Source: JACDAN01 sp035265935 (GTDB lineage Bacteria; Actinomycetota; Thermoleophilia; Gaiellales; Gaiellaceae). Taken from it: a DNA stretch of 38,192 nt. Location of the stretch: assembly GCA_035265935.1 (NCBI GenBank), contig DATFOC010000118.1:1-38192 (forward strand). The letters run 5' to 3'. Below are positions 30,873 to 37,988 of the stretch, piece by piece. The first letter of the stretch is position 1. Every line of letters begins with the position of its first letter. The position numbers were made by a program, and so were the translations under genes. The notes beneath the pieces were generated by a model. That model had not been told where the DNA came from. It made no database searches and was given only the letters and a program-made list of their open reading frames with translations.

Positions 30873-31654
30873 TGCGCCTCGCCGTCGCGGCGACCGGGAA
30901 GTTCGGCGCCGACGTTCTCGCAGAGCTCGCGGCCCGGCTGGAGCTCGAGTACGTCCTGACCCGGCCCGACCGTCCAAAGGGCCGCGGGCGGAAGCCGGCA
31001 CCTCCGCCGGCCAAGGAGATGGCGCAGCGGCTGGAGATTCCCGTCCGGCAGCCGGAGCGACCGGCCGGGCTCGATCTCGGAGTCGACGTGGTGATCCTGG
31101 TCGACTACGGAGCGCTGATTCCCAGCGAGCTGCTCGAGCAGGCGCAGTGGCTGAACGTTCATCCGTCGCTCCTGCCGCGGTGGCGAGGGGCGGCCCCGGT
31201 AGAGCGCGCGATCATGGCCGGTGACCGCGAGACGGGCGTCAGCATCATCCGGCTCGTCGAGGAGCTCGATGCGGGCCCGGTCGGAGCAGTGGCCTCGTTT
31301 CCAATCGAGCTCGACGACGACGCGGGCGCCGTCTACGGACGGGCCGCCGACCTCGCGCCCGATCTCCTCGAGGGTGCGCTCGCAGCGGAGTTCCGCCCGC
31401 AGGACGGCGAGGCCACGTACGCGGAGAAGATCGGGCCCGAGGATCGCCTGCTCGACTGGTCCCGGCCGCCGGAGGAGCTGCACGACCGGATCCGGGCGCT
31501 CTCGCCGCACATCGGCGCGCGCGGAGAGCTCCACGGCCGCCCGGTGATCGTCTGGCGCTCGCGGCTCGAGGACGACCGGCTCGCGATCATCGAGGTGCAG
31601 CCGGAGGGGGGCAGGCGCATGACGGTGGACGAGTTCGAGCGTGGCCTCCGCTAG
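30872..31654 (+). CDS. fmt: Methionyl-tRNA formyltransferase, compact form
   Basis: It formylates initiator Met-tRNA. 260 residues against the usual ~310. The catalytic domain has the DYGALIPSELLEQ strand and the signature LNVHPSLLPRWRGAAPVERAI, including the active-site Asn/His. GVSIIRLVEELDAGPV and an Asp further on also belong to it. The C-terminal OB-like domain is short but ends with a normal MTVDEFERGLR-type motif. The N-terminal SLLP and GTP-like loops are also compact (VAATGKFGADVL). GTG 30872 overlaps the def stop by one base, and the 3' end overlaps rsmB by 14 nt. Confidence 0.92.
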   Translation: MRLAVAATGKFGADVLAELAARLELEYVLTRPDRPKGRGRKPAPPPAKEMAQRLEIPVRQPERPAGLDLGVDVVILVDYGALIPSELLEQAQWLNVHPSLLPRWRGAAPVERAIMAGDRETGVSIIRLVEELDAGPVGAVASFPIELDDDAGAVYGRAADLAPDLLEGALAAEFRPQDGEATYAEKIGPEDRLLDWSRPPEELHDRIRALSPHIGARGELHGRPVIVWRSRLEDDRLAIIEVQPEGGRRMTVDEFERGLR

Positions 31655-32876
31655 CCCGGCCCGGCGGGCTGCACACAAGGTGCTGCTGCGCGTCTTCGAG
31701 GAGGACGCCTACGCCGACCGCGCCTTCTCGTCGGAGGCCAAGGACCTCGATCCCCGCGACAGGGCCTTCGCGCAGCGGATCGCCTATGGCGCGATCCAGA
31801 TGGCGCGCATCCTCGACCACGCGATCGAGCGGCTCGGCGGCCGTCCGGTCGAGGCCATGGACGCGCCGGTTCGGGCCGCGATCAGGCTGGGCGCCTACGA
31901 GCTCGCGTTCCTCGACGGCGTTCCGGCCCGCGCCAGCGTGAACGAGGCGGTGGAGCTCGTGAAGGCCTCGCCGGCGAGGCGTGCGGCCGGATTCGCGAAC
32001 GCCGTCCTCCGGCGTGTCGCCGAGGGGATCGGCGATCTCGTCACCGGGCTCCCCGAGTCCACGGCGCAGGAGGCGGCGTTGAGGCGTTCCTACCCGGACT
32101 GGGTCGCCGAGACCTGGTGGGAGGAGTGGGGTGCGGAGGAGGCGCTGGCGCTGATGCGGGCGCAGAACGAGCCGCCGGAGACGGCGGTGCGAATCGTCGC
32201 GACCGGAGAGGCGCGCGTCGTCGACCGGATCGATCCGGGAGAGCTCGAGCGGGGCGAGGTCTGGCCGCAGAGCCGCGGGTCGCAGCTGGCCGGCGCCGCC
32301 GTGGGCGTCCAGCCCGGCGAGCGCGTGCTCGACCTCTGCGCCGCACCCGGCGGGAAGACGATGCAGCTGGCCCGCCTGGCAGCGGAGATCGTAGCCGTGG
32401 AGCTCCATGCCGGCCGGGCGCGGGAGCTGGCCGAGAACGTGCGCCGGCTCGGGTTCTCCAACGTCCGCGTCGTGAACGCCGACGCACGCGAGCTCCCGGC
32501 GGAGCTCAATGGGTTCGACCGGGTGCTCGTGGACGCGCCGTGCTCGGGGCTCGGCGTGCTCGCCGCGAGGCCGGATCTCCGCTGGCGCGCAAAGCCGCTC
32601 CCCGAGCTGCAGACCGAGCTTCTTCGTGTCGCCGCGGAACGCGTGAAGCCGGGCGGCGCCATCGTCTACTCGGTGTGCACGATCGCTAGGAAGGAAAACG
32701 AGGACGTCCTCGACGCGGATGTGTCGGACCACGCAAACAGGCTTGCCTTGGACGCCTCGCTTGCGGAGACATGGCCTGAGTACGAGCACCCGAACAGAAG
32801 CGGAGTGCTGCTCACGCTGCCACACCGGCACCGCACGTCCGGATTCTTCATCGCCCGGCTGATTCGGACGGCGTGA
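31641..32876 (+). CDS. rsmB: 16S rRNA (cytosine-967-C5) methyltransferase
   Basis: It methylates C967 of 16S rRNA. The 411 residues comprise an N-terminal NusB-like RNA-binding domain (about 8-130, ARRAAHKVLLRVFEEDAYAD ... NEAVELVK) and a SAM methyltransferase. Motifs are LDLCAAPGGKTMQLA (SAM loop), NADARELP, DAPCSGLGVL (motif IV, release Cys) and VYSVCTIARKENE (motif VI, catalytic Cys). GTG 31641 overlaps fmt by 14 nt. The def-fmt-rsmB(-rpe) order is a common actinobacterial translation-quality cluster. The C-terminal region is normal. Confidence 0.95.
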   Translation: MASASPARRAAHKVLLRVFEEDAYADRAFSSEAKDLDPRDRAFAQRIAYGAIQMARILDHAIERLGGRPVEAMDAPVRAAIRLGAYELAFLDGVPARASVNEAVELVKASPARRAAGFANAVLRRVAEGIGDLVTGLPESTAQEAALRRSYPDWVAETWWEEWGAEEALALMRAQNEPPETAVRIVATGEARVVDRIDPGELERGEVWPQSRGSQLAGAAVGVQPGERVLDLCAAPGGKTMQLARLAAEIVAVELHAGRARELAENVRRLGFSNVRVVNADARELPAELNGFDRVLVDAPCSGLGVLAARPDLRWRAKPLPELQTELLRVAAERVKPGGAIVYSVCTIARKENEDVLDADVSDHANRLALDASLAETWPEYEHPNRSGVLLTLPHRHRTSGFFIARLIRTA

Positions 32877-32931
32877 GCGCCCAATCGGCACGCACTCGTT
32901 TCACTATCCATGTCCCGCCGAGCCGGGTCCC

Positions 32932-32945
32932 AGGGACAGTCCCTC
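32932..32945. repeat. Palindromic AGGGACAGTCCCTC, second copy
   Basis: Identical over 14 nt to 23218-23231. The core AGGGAC-A-GTCCCT is a palindrome. Both copies are intergenic. It is REP-like in character, but two copies in 38 kb do not prove a repeat family. Confidence 0.5.
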
Positions 32946-32959
32946 GCGCGAAGCGGCCC

Positions 32960-32965
32960 TAAGAT
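32960..32965 (+). promoter_or_regulatory. Putative -10 box of rpe (TAAGAT)
   Basis: TAAGAT lies 6 nt before GTG 32972 and supports that start over the internal ATG 32990. The remaining intergenic bases (32877-32959) hold only the AGGGACAGTCCCTC palindrome. Confidence 0.5.
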
Positions 32966-32971
32966 CGCTGC

Positions 32972-33649
32972 GTGCCCTGGCGGGACTGGATGCGGACCGT
33001 GGAGGTCGAGCCGTCGCTCTACGCGGCCGACTTCTCGCGGCTCGGCGAGCAGATCGAGACCCTGATGCGCGCGGGCGCGCGCATCTTCCACTTCGACATC
33101 GGCGACGGGCACTTCGTCCCGCCGATCACCATCGGGCCGATCGTGCTGGAGTCGATCTCGCCGCTCGTCCATCGGCTCGGTGGCCGGCTGGACTGCCATC
33201 TCATGGTCGAAGAGCCGCAGCGCCACTTCGAGGCGATCGCGGAAGCCGGAGGCGACAGCGTCACCTTCCACATCGAGGCCGTCCGTAACCCGGCGGCGGT
33301 CGCGCGGCTCGCGCGCCAGCACGAGCTCCAGGTCGGGCTAGCGTTCAAGCCGGAGACGGAGCCCGAAGAGGCGGCAGAGGTTGCCGAGCCGTTCGATCTC
33401 GTCCTCTGCATGAGCATCGAGCCGGGCTACTCCGGTCAGCCGTTCATGCCCGAGGCGCTGCCCAGGATCGAGCGCTTGCGCGGCCTCCTGCCCGTGGAGA
33501 AGCCGATCCAGGTCGACGGCGGGGTCGGCCGCGACAACATCCGGCTGCTCCGCGACGCCGGGGCCAGGCTCGTCGTCGCCGGGACGAGCACGTTCGGGCG
33601 CGACAACATCGCCCAGGCCTACGAGGAGCTCGTCCAAGAGGCGGCGTGA
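32972..33649 (+). CDS. rpe: Ribulose-phosphate 3-epimerase
   Basis: It interconverts ribulose-5-phosphate and xylulose-5-phosphate. Ribulose-5-phosphate is also the substrate of RibB encoded downstream. 225 residues of TIM barrel: VEPSLYAADFSRLGEQI, the metal site FHFDIGDGHFVPPITIGP, DCHLMVEEP, MSIEPGYSGQPFMPEAL and QVDGGVGRDNI (the second metal-binding Asp). GTG 32972 gives a short basic lead-in (PWRDWMRT) before the barrel, and the -10 spacing supports it. It ends in a GTGA overlap with ribD, heading the riboflavin operon. Confidence 0.95.
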   Translation: MPWRDWMRTVEVEPSLYAADFSRLGEQIETLMRAGARIFHFDIGDGHFVPPITIGPIVLESISPLVHRLGGRLDCHLMVEEPQRHFEAIAEAGGDSVTFHIEAVRNPAAVARLARQHELQVGLAFKPETEPEEAAEVAEPFDLVLCMSIEPGYSGQPFMPEALPRIERLRGLLPVEKPIQVDGGVGRDNIRLLRDAGARLVVAGTSTFGRDNIAQAYEELVQEAA

Positions 33650-34590
33650 ACGAGCATCTCGCGCGGGGCCTGGAGCTGGCGGAGAACGGACGGGGGACGA
33701 CGCATCCAAACCCTCTGGTCGGGGCGGTCGTCGTCCGGGACGGCGAGGTCGTCGGCGAGGGCTGGCACCGGCGGAGAGGCGAGCCACACGCCGAAGTGCT
33801 CGCGCTCGAGGCTGCGGGAGAGCGAGCCGCGGGCTCGACGCTCTACCTGACCATGGAGCCGTGCGCGCACCAGGGAACGACGCCGCCCTGCACCGAGGCC
33901 GTGCTCGCCGCCCGGGTGAGCCGGGTCGTCGCAGGCTCGCTCGACCCGAACCCTGAGGCCGGAGGCGGCCTCGAGACACTCGGAGCCGCTGGGGTAGACG
34001 TCGAGCACGCAGACCTTTTCGAGGCGCGGGCCCAGAACGAGGCCTGGCGGACGTGGGTCGGACAGGATCGGCCGTTCGTGACCTACAAGGCCGCGATGAC
34101 GCTCGACGGCCGGTTGACTATCCCCGGCGAGCGCTGGATCTCCGGCGAGGAAAGCCGCCGGCTCGTCCACGAGCTGCGGGCCCGGTCGGACGCGGTCGGT
34201 GTCGGGATGGGAACGGTGCACGCCGACCGGCCCCGCCTCGACGCACGCGACGTCGGCGCCGTCCGGCAGCCTCGCCGGCTCGCCTTCGGCCGCGGGCCAC
34301 TTCCCGACGACTCGGAGCTCGAGCTGCGCGCCGGCCCGCTCGCCGGCGAGGTTGCCGCCCTCGCCGGGGAGGGGATCCAGTCGCTCCTGCTCGAAGGCGG
34401 CCCGCGAATCGCCGCCGCCTTTCTGCGAGAGGGCCTGCTCGACAAGCTGCTCGTCTTCGTCGCGCCGAAGATCGCCGGCGCCGGCCCACGCCTCTTCGAG
34501 GGTGAGATCCCGGCCGGGCAGCTCGGCCGTTTCACCAGCCGCACCGTTGGAGAAGATGTGCTTTTGACGGCCTATGTCAACGAGCCCTGA
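33646..34590 (+). CDS. ribD: Bifunctional riboflavin deaminase/reductase RibD
   Basis: It deaminates and then reduces the pyrimidine intermediate of riboflavin synthesis. 314 residues. The N-terminal deaminase zinc site is HAE (residues ~44-46) with PCAHQGTTPPC, and THPNPLVGAVVV precedes it. The C-terminal reductase starts at about 145 (RPFVTYKAAMTLDGRLT) with GVGMGTVHADRPRL and LLLEGGPRIAAAFL for NADPH and substrate. Shorter than E. coli RibD (367), through trimmed loops in the reductase half. GTG 33646 overlaps rpe. The last 17 nt overlap the small ORF at 34574. Confidence 0.95.
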   Translation: MNEHLARGLELAENGRGTTHPNPLVGAVVVRDGEVVGEGWHRRRGEPHAEVLALEAAGERAAGSTLYLTMEPCAHQGTTPPCTEAVLAARVSRVVAGSLDPNPEAGGGLETLGAAGVDVEHADLFEARAQNEAWRTWVGQDRPFVTYKAAMTLDGRLTIPGERWISGEESRRLVHELRARSDAVGVGMGTVHADRPRLDARDVGAVRQPRRLAFGRGPLPDDSELELRAGPLAGEVAALAGEGIQSLLLEGGPRIAAAFLREGLLDKLLVFVAPKIAGAGPRLFEGEIPAGQLGRFTSRTVGEDVLLTAYVNEP

Positions 34591-34798
34591 TCTCGTTCAG
34601 ACGCTCTCGCGCTGGCTTGCGGGACACGTCGATCTCGGCCCTGTCCAGGAGGCACTCGCCCACCCCGGCGAGCTCGGGCCTGAATCGCAGGAGCTGGTCG
34701 ACGAGTTGCGTGGCGAACTGGCGCGGCCGGACGTCTCCAGGCCAGAGCTCCAGCCCCTCGTCCGTGAGACGATCGAGGCGATCGCGCTCGGGGAATAG
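34574..34798 (+). CDS. Hypothetical 74-aa helical protein between ribD and ribE
   Basis: An acidic, Leu-rich small protein starting STSPDLVQTLSRWLAG and ending RETIEAIALGE. Probably all-helical, with no recognisable domain. The ATG overlaps ribD by 17 nt and codon use matches the neighbours, so it is likely real. Its stop TAG is created by the junction with the inverted-repeat element. Without the element the stop would be TAA, leaving the protein unchanged. Location suggests a riboflavin-linked role, but nothing in the sequence proves it. Confidence 0.6.
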   Translation: MSTSPDLVQTLSRWLAGHVDLGPVQEALAHPGELGPESQELVDELRGELARPDVSRPELQPLVRETIEAIALGE

Positions 34799-34962
34799 TG
34801 CCTCTCCAGGCAATGCACGCCTGCTTCTGGCCCGCGATCACGCGGCGCCAGTGCCCACCCTCCTCCTCACCAAGGCTGCCTAGCCTTGGCTCGTTGGGGG
34901 TGCGGTCTCTGGCTTGGTGCTCGCGACCCAGAAGCGGGGCAGCATCACCTGAAGAGGCACTA
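34796..34962 (+). mobile_element. MITE-like, TA-flanked structured element, copy 2 (upstream of ribE)
   Basis: TA (34796-34797) + 163 nt + TA (34961-34962). The ends GTGCCTCT-CAGG pair with CCTG-AGAGGCAC. Inner pairs are ATGC/GCAT, a GCTTCTGG/CCAGAAGC stem and the central hairpin CCAAGGCT-GCCT-AGCCTTGG. It is collinear with copy 1 on the sense strand of the operon. About 28 differences plus one 1-nt indel separate them. In the end stems G-C swaps to C-G and C-G to T-A, and in the central hairpin TC/GA swaps to CT/AG, so pairing is kept. CCACCCTCCTCCTCACCAAG is identical in both and resembles an anti-Shine-Dalgarno. Excision with one TA restores a TAA stop and the ribE -10 box. Confidence 0.7.
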
Positions 34963-34966
34963 ACCT
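34961..34966 (+). promoter_or_regulatory. Putative -10 box of ribE (TAACCT)
   Basis: TAACCT begins with the downstream flanking TA of the element and lies 6 nt before GTG 34973. Before the insertion it would have been the TAA stop of the upstream ORF. The element now replaces whatever was in the -35 position. Confidence 0.45.
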
Positions 34967-34972
34967 CTCCTG

Positions 34973-35521
34973 GTGTTCACGGGGATCGTTCGGGAGCAGG
35001 CGCGGACCGTCTCGTTCGCCGACAGCCGCCTGGTCGTGGAGTCGTCCCTCGCGCCTCGGATCGGAGACTCGGTCAACGTGGACGGGGTGTGCCTGACCGT
35101 CGTCGAAGCGCAGAACGGCCACCTCGCCTTCGACGTGATGGCGGAGACCACGGCGCGGACGAAGGGCTTCGGGGACGCGGTCAACCTCGAGCCGGCGCTT
35201 GCGGCAGGCGAGCCGCTCGGTGGGCACTACGTCCAGGGCCACGTGGACGGGGTCGGCCGGGTGCGCGAGCTGGCGGATGAGCGGCTGAGGGTCGAGGCGC
35301 CGCCGGAGATCCTCCGCTACTGCGTCGAGAAGGGCTCGATGGCCGTCGACGGCGTCTCGCTCACGATCGCCGCCCTCGACGAGGAAACCTTCACGGTCGC
35401 TCTGGTCGCGCACACGCTGGAGGTCACCACCCTTGGCTCCATCGGACCTGGGGACCCGGTCAACCTCGAGGTTGACATCCTCGCCAAGTACGTCGAGCGC
35501 CTGACCGGCGGTGCCCGCTAG
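34973..35521 (+). CDS. ribE: Riboflavin synthase, alpha type
   Basis: It dismutates two 6,7-dimethyl-8-ribityllumazine to riboflavin. 182 residues with the typical internal duplication. The first barrel is MFTGIVREQARTVSF ... SVNVDGVCLTVVE ... FDVMAETTART. The second is GGHYVQGHVDGVGRV ... GSMAVDGVSLTIA ... LEVTTLGSI. The MFTGIV start and the C-terminal DILAKYVERL are canonical, fixing GTG 34973. It is slightly shorter than the usual ~200. The element at 34796-34962 lies immediately upstream; no FMN riboswitch is visible. Confidence 0.95.
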   Translation: MFTGIVREQARTVSFADSRLVVESSLAPRIGDSVNVDGVCLTVVEAQNGHLAFDVMAETTARTKGFGDAVNLEPALAAGEPLGGHYVQGHVDGVGRVRELADERLRVEAPPEILRYCVEKGSMAVDGVSLTIAALDEETFTVALVAHTLEVTTLGSIGPGDPVNLEVDILAKYVERLTGGAR

Positions 35522-35527
35522 CCCCGA

Positions 35528-35533
35528 TACGAT
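35528..35533 (+). promoter_or_regulatory. Putative -10 box of ribBA (TACGAT)
   Basis: TACGAT lies 7 nt before ATG 35541, selecting that start over GTG 35511 and ATG 35532. It would allow ribBA-ribH expression separate from ribE. Confidence 0.5.
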
Positions 35534-35540
35534 GGCGCCG

Positions 35541-36776
35541 ATGGCGACGACGGAACCCGCACTCTCGGCGATCGAAGAGGCGATCGAGGACGTCCGCGCC
35601 GGCAAGTTCCTCGTCGTCGTCGACGCCGCCGACCGCGAGAACGAGGGCGACCTCACCATCGCCGCCCAGTTCGCGACGCCCGAGGCGATCAACTTCATGG
35701 CCACCCACGCGCGCGGGCTGATCTGCCTCTGCCTCACGGGAGAGCGCGTGGACGAGCTCGCGCTCCGCCCGATGGCGGAGAACAACGAGGCGCCGCTCCA
35801 GACAGCCTTCACCGTCTCGATCGAGGCACGTGAGGGTGTGACGACGGGAATCTCGGCCGCGGACCGCTCGCGGACGATCCAAACGGCGATCGACCCGAAC
35901 AAGGGCGTGCATGACCTCGTCCAGCCGGGCCACATCTTCCCGCTCCGCGCCCGCGCCGGCGGCGTGCTCGAGCGAACCGGCCAGACCGAGGCCGCCGTCG
36001 ACCTCGCCCGGCTCGCCGGGCTGATCCCCGCCGGTGTCGTCTGCGAGGTGATGAACGAGGACGGGACGATGGCGCGGGTGCCCGACCTGATGGGGTTCTG
36101 CGAGCGCCACGGCATCAGGCTGATCACGGTCGCCGACCTGATCGAGTACCGGCGGCGGACCGAGAAGCTGGTCGAGCGCACCGTCTCCGTGCGGCTCCCG
36201 ACGGCGTACGGCGACTTCGACGCCGTCGCGTTCCGCGAGAAGCTCACCGGCAAGACGCACATCGCGCTCGTCAAGGGCGAGATCGACGGGGCGAACGACG
36301 TCCTCGTGCGCGTCCACTCGGAGTGCCTCACCGGCGACGTGTTCCACTCGCTGCGCTGCGACTGCGGTGAGCAGCTCGAGCAGGCGCTCCAGCAAATCGG
36401 CGGGGAAGAGCGAGGCGTGCTGCTCTACATGGCGCAGGAGGGACGGGGCATCGGGCTCCTCAGCAAGCTCAAGGCGTACGAGCTCCAAGAGGACGGTCTC
36501 GACACCGTCGACGCGAACCTCGAGCTTGGTTTTCCGGCGGACGCCAGGGAGTGGGGGATCGGCAACCAGATCCTCGCCGACCTCGGGCTGACGACGATCA
36601 GGATCCTCACGAACAACCCGAAGAAGATCACAGGCCTCGAGGGATTCGGGCTGCGGGTCGTCGAGCAGGTGCCGATCGAGACCTCGCCGAACGCCGAGAA
36701 CCGCCGCTACCTCGAGACGAAGCGCGACAGGCTGGGCCACAAGCTTCACCATCAGGATCTGCGGTTCGACGCGTGA
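35541..36776 (+). CDS. ribBA: Bifunctional 3,4-dihydroxy-2-butanone-4-phosphate synthase / GTP cyclohydrolase II
   Basis: It makes both precursors of lumazine. 411 residues from ATG 35541 (ATTEPALSAIEEAIEDVRAG). The N-terminal RibB half (about 1-200) has DAADRENEGDLTIAA (catalytic acidic loop), ATHARGLICLCLT, DRSRTIQTAI and GHIFPLRARAGGVLERTGQTEAAVDL. The C-terminal RibA half has VRVHSECLTGDVFHSLRCDCGEQL, with the three zinc Cys (C-x10-C-x-C), LYMAQEGRGIGL and LTNNPKKI. Both active sites look complete. It ends in a GTGA overlap with ribH. Confidence 0.96.
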   Translation: MATTEPALSAIEEAIEDVRAGKFLVVVDAADRENEGDLTIAAQFATPEAINFMATHARGLICLCLTGERVDELALRPMAENNEAPLQTAFTVSIEAREGVTTGISAADRSRTIQTAIDPNKGVHDLVQPGHIFPLRARAGGVLERTGQTEAAVDLARLAGLIPAGVVCEVMNEDGTMARVPDLMGFCERHGIRLITVADLIEYRRRTEKLVERTVSVRLPTAYGDFDAVAFREKLTGKTHIALVKGEIDGANDVLVRVHSECLTGDVFHSLRCDCGEQLEQALQQIGGEERGVLLYMAQEGRGIGLLSKLKAYELQEDGLDTVDANLELGFPADAREWGIGNQILADLGLTTIRILTNNPKKITGLEGFGLRVVEQVPIETSPNAENRRYLETKRDRLGHKLHHQDLRFDA

Positions 36777-37414
36777 GCGACCGCCTCGAGGAACGCGAGG
36801 AGAACGTCCGCCCCGAGCCCGAGGAGGAAATCCCGCAGCTACGCACGGCCGAGGCAGAGGTCGAAGCGCAGGAGACACCGGAGCCGGAGGCAAGGCCGGA
36901 GCCGGAGCCGGAACCGGAGCACGCACCCGGTCGGTTCGAGGTTCCCGCCGGCTACGAGGTGATGACGGGGTCGGCGGACGGCGCGGGCCGGGCCGTCGGC
37001 GTCGTGGTCGCGAAGTTCAACGGCGAGATCACGAGTCGGCTGCTGGAGCGAGCGCTCGAGGAGCTGGAGTCCGCGGGCGTTCCGCGGGAGTCCGTGACGA
37101 TCGTGCCAGTCCCGGGCGCCTTCGAGCTGCCGCTCGCGGCGATGGCGCTGGCGAAGACCCGCAAGTACGCCTGCGTCGTGGCGCTCGGCTGCGTCGTGCG
37201 CGGGGAGACGGCCCACTTCGACTTCATCGCCGGCGAGGCCGCCAGCGGCCTCCAGCTCGCGGCGATCGAGACCGGAGTCCCGGTCGCCTTCGGCGTGCTG
37301 ACGACGGAGACGATCGAGCAGGCCGAAGCCAGAATCGACCGCGTCGAAGACGTCGTGCGCGGGGCGCTGGAGATGGCAAACGTCTTCCAGCAACTGAGAG
37401 CCGCGGCGAAGTAG
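36773..37414 (+). CDS. ribH: 6,7-dimethyl-8-ribityllumazine synthase with long acidic N-terminal extension
   Basis: It condenses the RibD and RibB products to lumazine and normally forms 60-meric shells or pentamers. From GTG 36773 (GTGA overlap with ribBA) it has 213 residues. About the first 60 are Glu/Pro-rich and disordered, including an EPEPEPE run encoded by short GGAGCC repeats. The standard core then follows: VGVVVAKFNGEITSRLLERA, VPVPGAFELPLAAM, VALGCVVRGETAHFDFIAGE (active-site His), VPVAFGVLTTET and NVFQQLR. ATG 36961 would give a normal ~150-residue enzyme. The open frame and coupled start favour the long form, but I cannot exclude the short one. Confidence 0.93.
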   Translation: MSDRLEEREENVRPEPEEEIPQLRTAEAEVEAQETPEPEARPEPEPEPEHAPGRFEVPAGYEVMTGSADGAGRAVGVVVAKFNGEITSRLLERALEELESAGVPRESVTIVPVPGAFELPLAAMALAKTRKYACVVALGCVVRGETAHFDFIAGEAASGLQLAAIETGVPVAFGVLTTETIEQAEARIDRVEDVVRGALEMANVFQQLRAAAK

Positions 37415-37415
37415 C

Positions 37416-37421
37416 TAGACT
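37416..37421 (+). promoter_or_regulatory. Putative -10 box of rpmB (TAGACT)
   Basis: TAGACT lies 10 nt before ATG 37432, just after the ribH stop. It implies a leader of only a few bases, as for metK. No -35 recognised. Confidence 0.4.
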
Positions 37422-37431
37422 GCCGCGCCGT

Positions 37432-37623
37432 ATGTCCAGGGTTTGCGCGATCTGTGGGAAGAAGCCCGGCTTCGGTCACAACCGGAGCCACTCAATGGTC
37501 GCCACGAAGCGGCGCTTCGACCCGAACCTCCAGCGCGTCCGGATCCTCCTCAAGGGGAAGCCGACCCGCGCCTACGTCTGCACCAGGTGCCTCAAGGCCG
37601 GGAAGGTCGAGAAGGCGCTGTAG
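37432..37623 (+). CDS. rpmB: 50S ribosomal protein L28, zinc-binding type
   Basis: 63 residues, the normal size. The start SRVCAICGKKPGFGHNRSHS is the L28 signature. A first CxxC (CAIC) and a second (CTRC, near the C-terminus) form the zinc-ribbon pair of C+ type L28. Many actinobacteria also carry a C- paralogue for zinc starvation, but none is in this window. The gene is clearly coding, with its own predicted promoter. Confidence 0.97.
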   Translation: MSRVCAICGKKPGFGHNRSHSMVATKRRFDPNLQRVRILLKGKPTRAYVCTRCLKAGKVEKAL

Positions 37624-37988
37624 CGGTCCGCGTCGCCCTCGTCGAGGACAACCGAGTCTTCCGGGAGGCGCTCGAGATGCTCCTCGGGATGCGGCCGGAC
37701 GTCGAGGTCGTCGCCGCGGTCGAGAACGGCAACGACGTCGTCCAGCTCTGTCGAGATCACAACCCAGACGTCGTCGTCATGGACTACCAGCTGCCCGGTC
37801 TCGACGGCGTCCAGGCGACCGCCGTGCTCCGGCGGGAATGCCCCCATGTCGCCGTCGTCTGCCTCACGGCGTCGGCCAGCGTCCTCGAGCTGAAGGCGCT
37901 CAAGGAGGCCGGTGCAGCTGCCTGCTTGACAAAGGACGAGGAGCTGGACGACATCGTCGCGGCCATCCGTGACGCAGCCGTGCGTTAG
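37587..37988 (+). CDS. Receiver-only response regulator
   Basis: A CheY-like receiver with no output domain: VRVALVEDNRVFREALEMLL (acidic pair), phospho-acceptor Asp66 in VVVMDYQLPGLDG, switch Thr94 in VCLTAS and Lys116 in CLTKDEEL. It resembles the receiver half of NarL/LuxR-type regulators but stops at TAG 37986, right where a linker and HTH would begin. The start is uncertain. The only in-frame start codon is GTG 37587, which overlaps rpmB by 37 nt and adds about 13 unlikely residues. Initiation nearer 37625 would need a rare codon. No kinase is adjacent. Confidence 0.8.
   Translation: MPQGREGREGAVAVRVALVEDNRVFREALEMLLGMRPDVEVVAAVENGNDVVQLCRDHNPDVVVMDYQLPGLDGVQATAVLRRECPHVAVVCLTASASVLELKALKEAGAAACLTKDEELDDIVAAIRDAAVR

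Noticed and set aside
34796..34972. FMN riboswitch upstream of the rib genes
   Set aside because: None of the conserved FMN-aptamer blocks are present, and the same sequence family sits before trpCF, which has no link to FMN.
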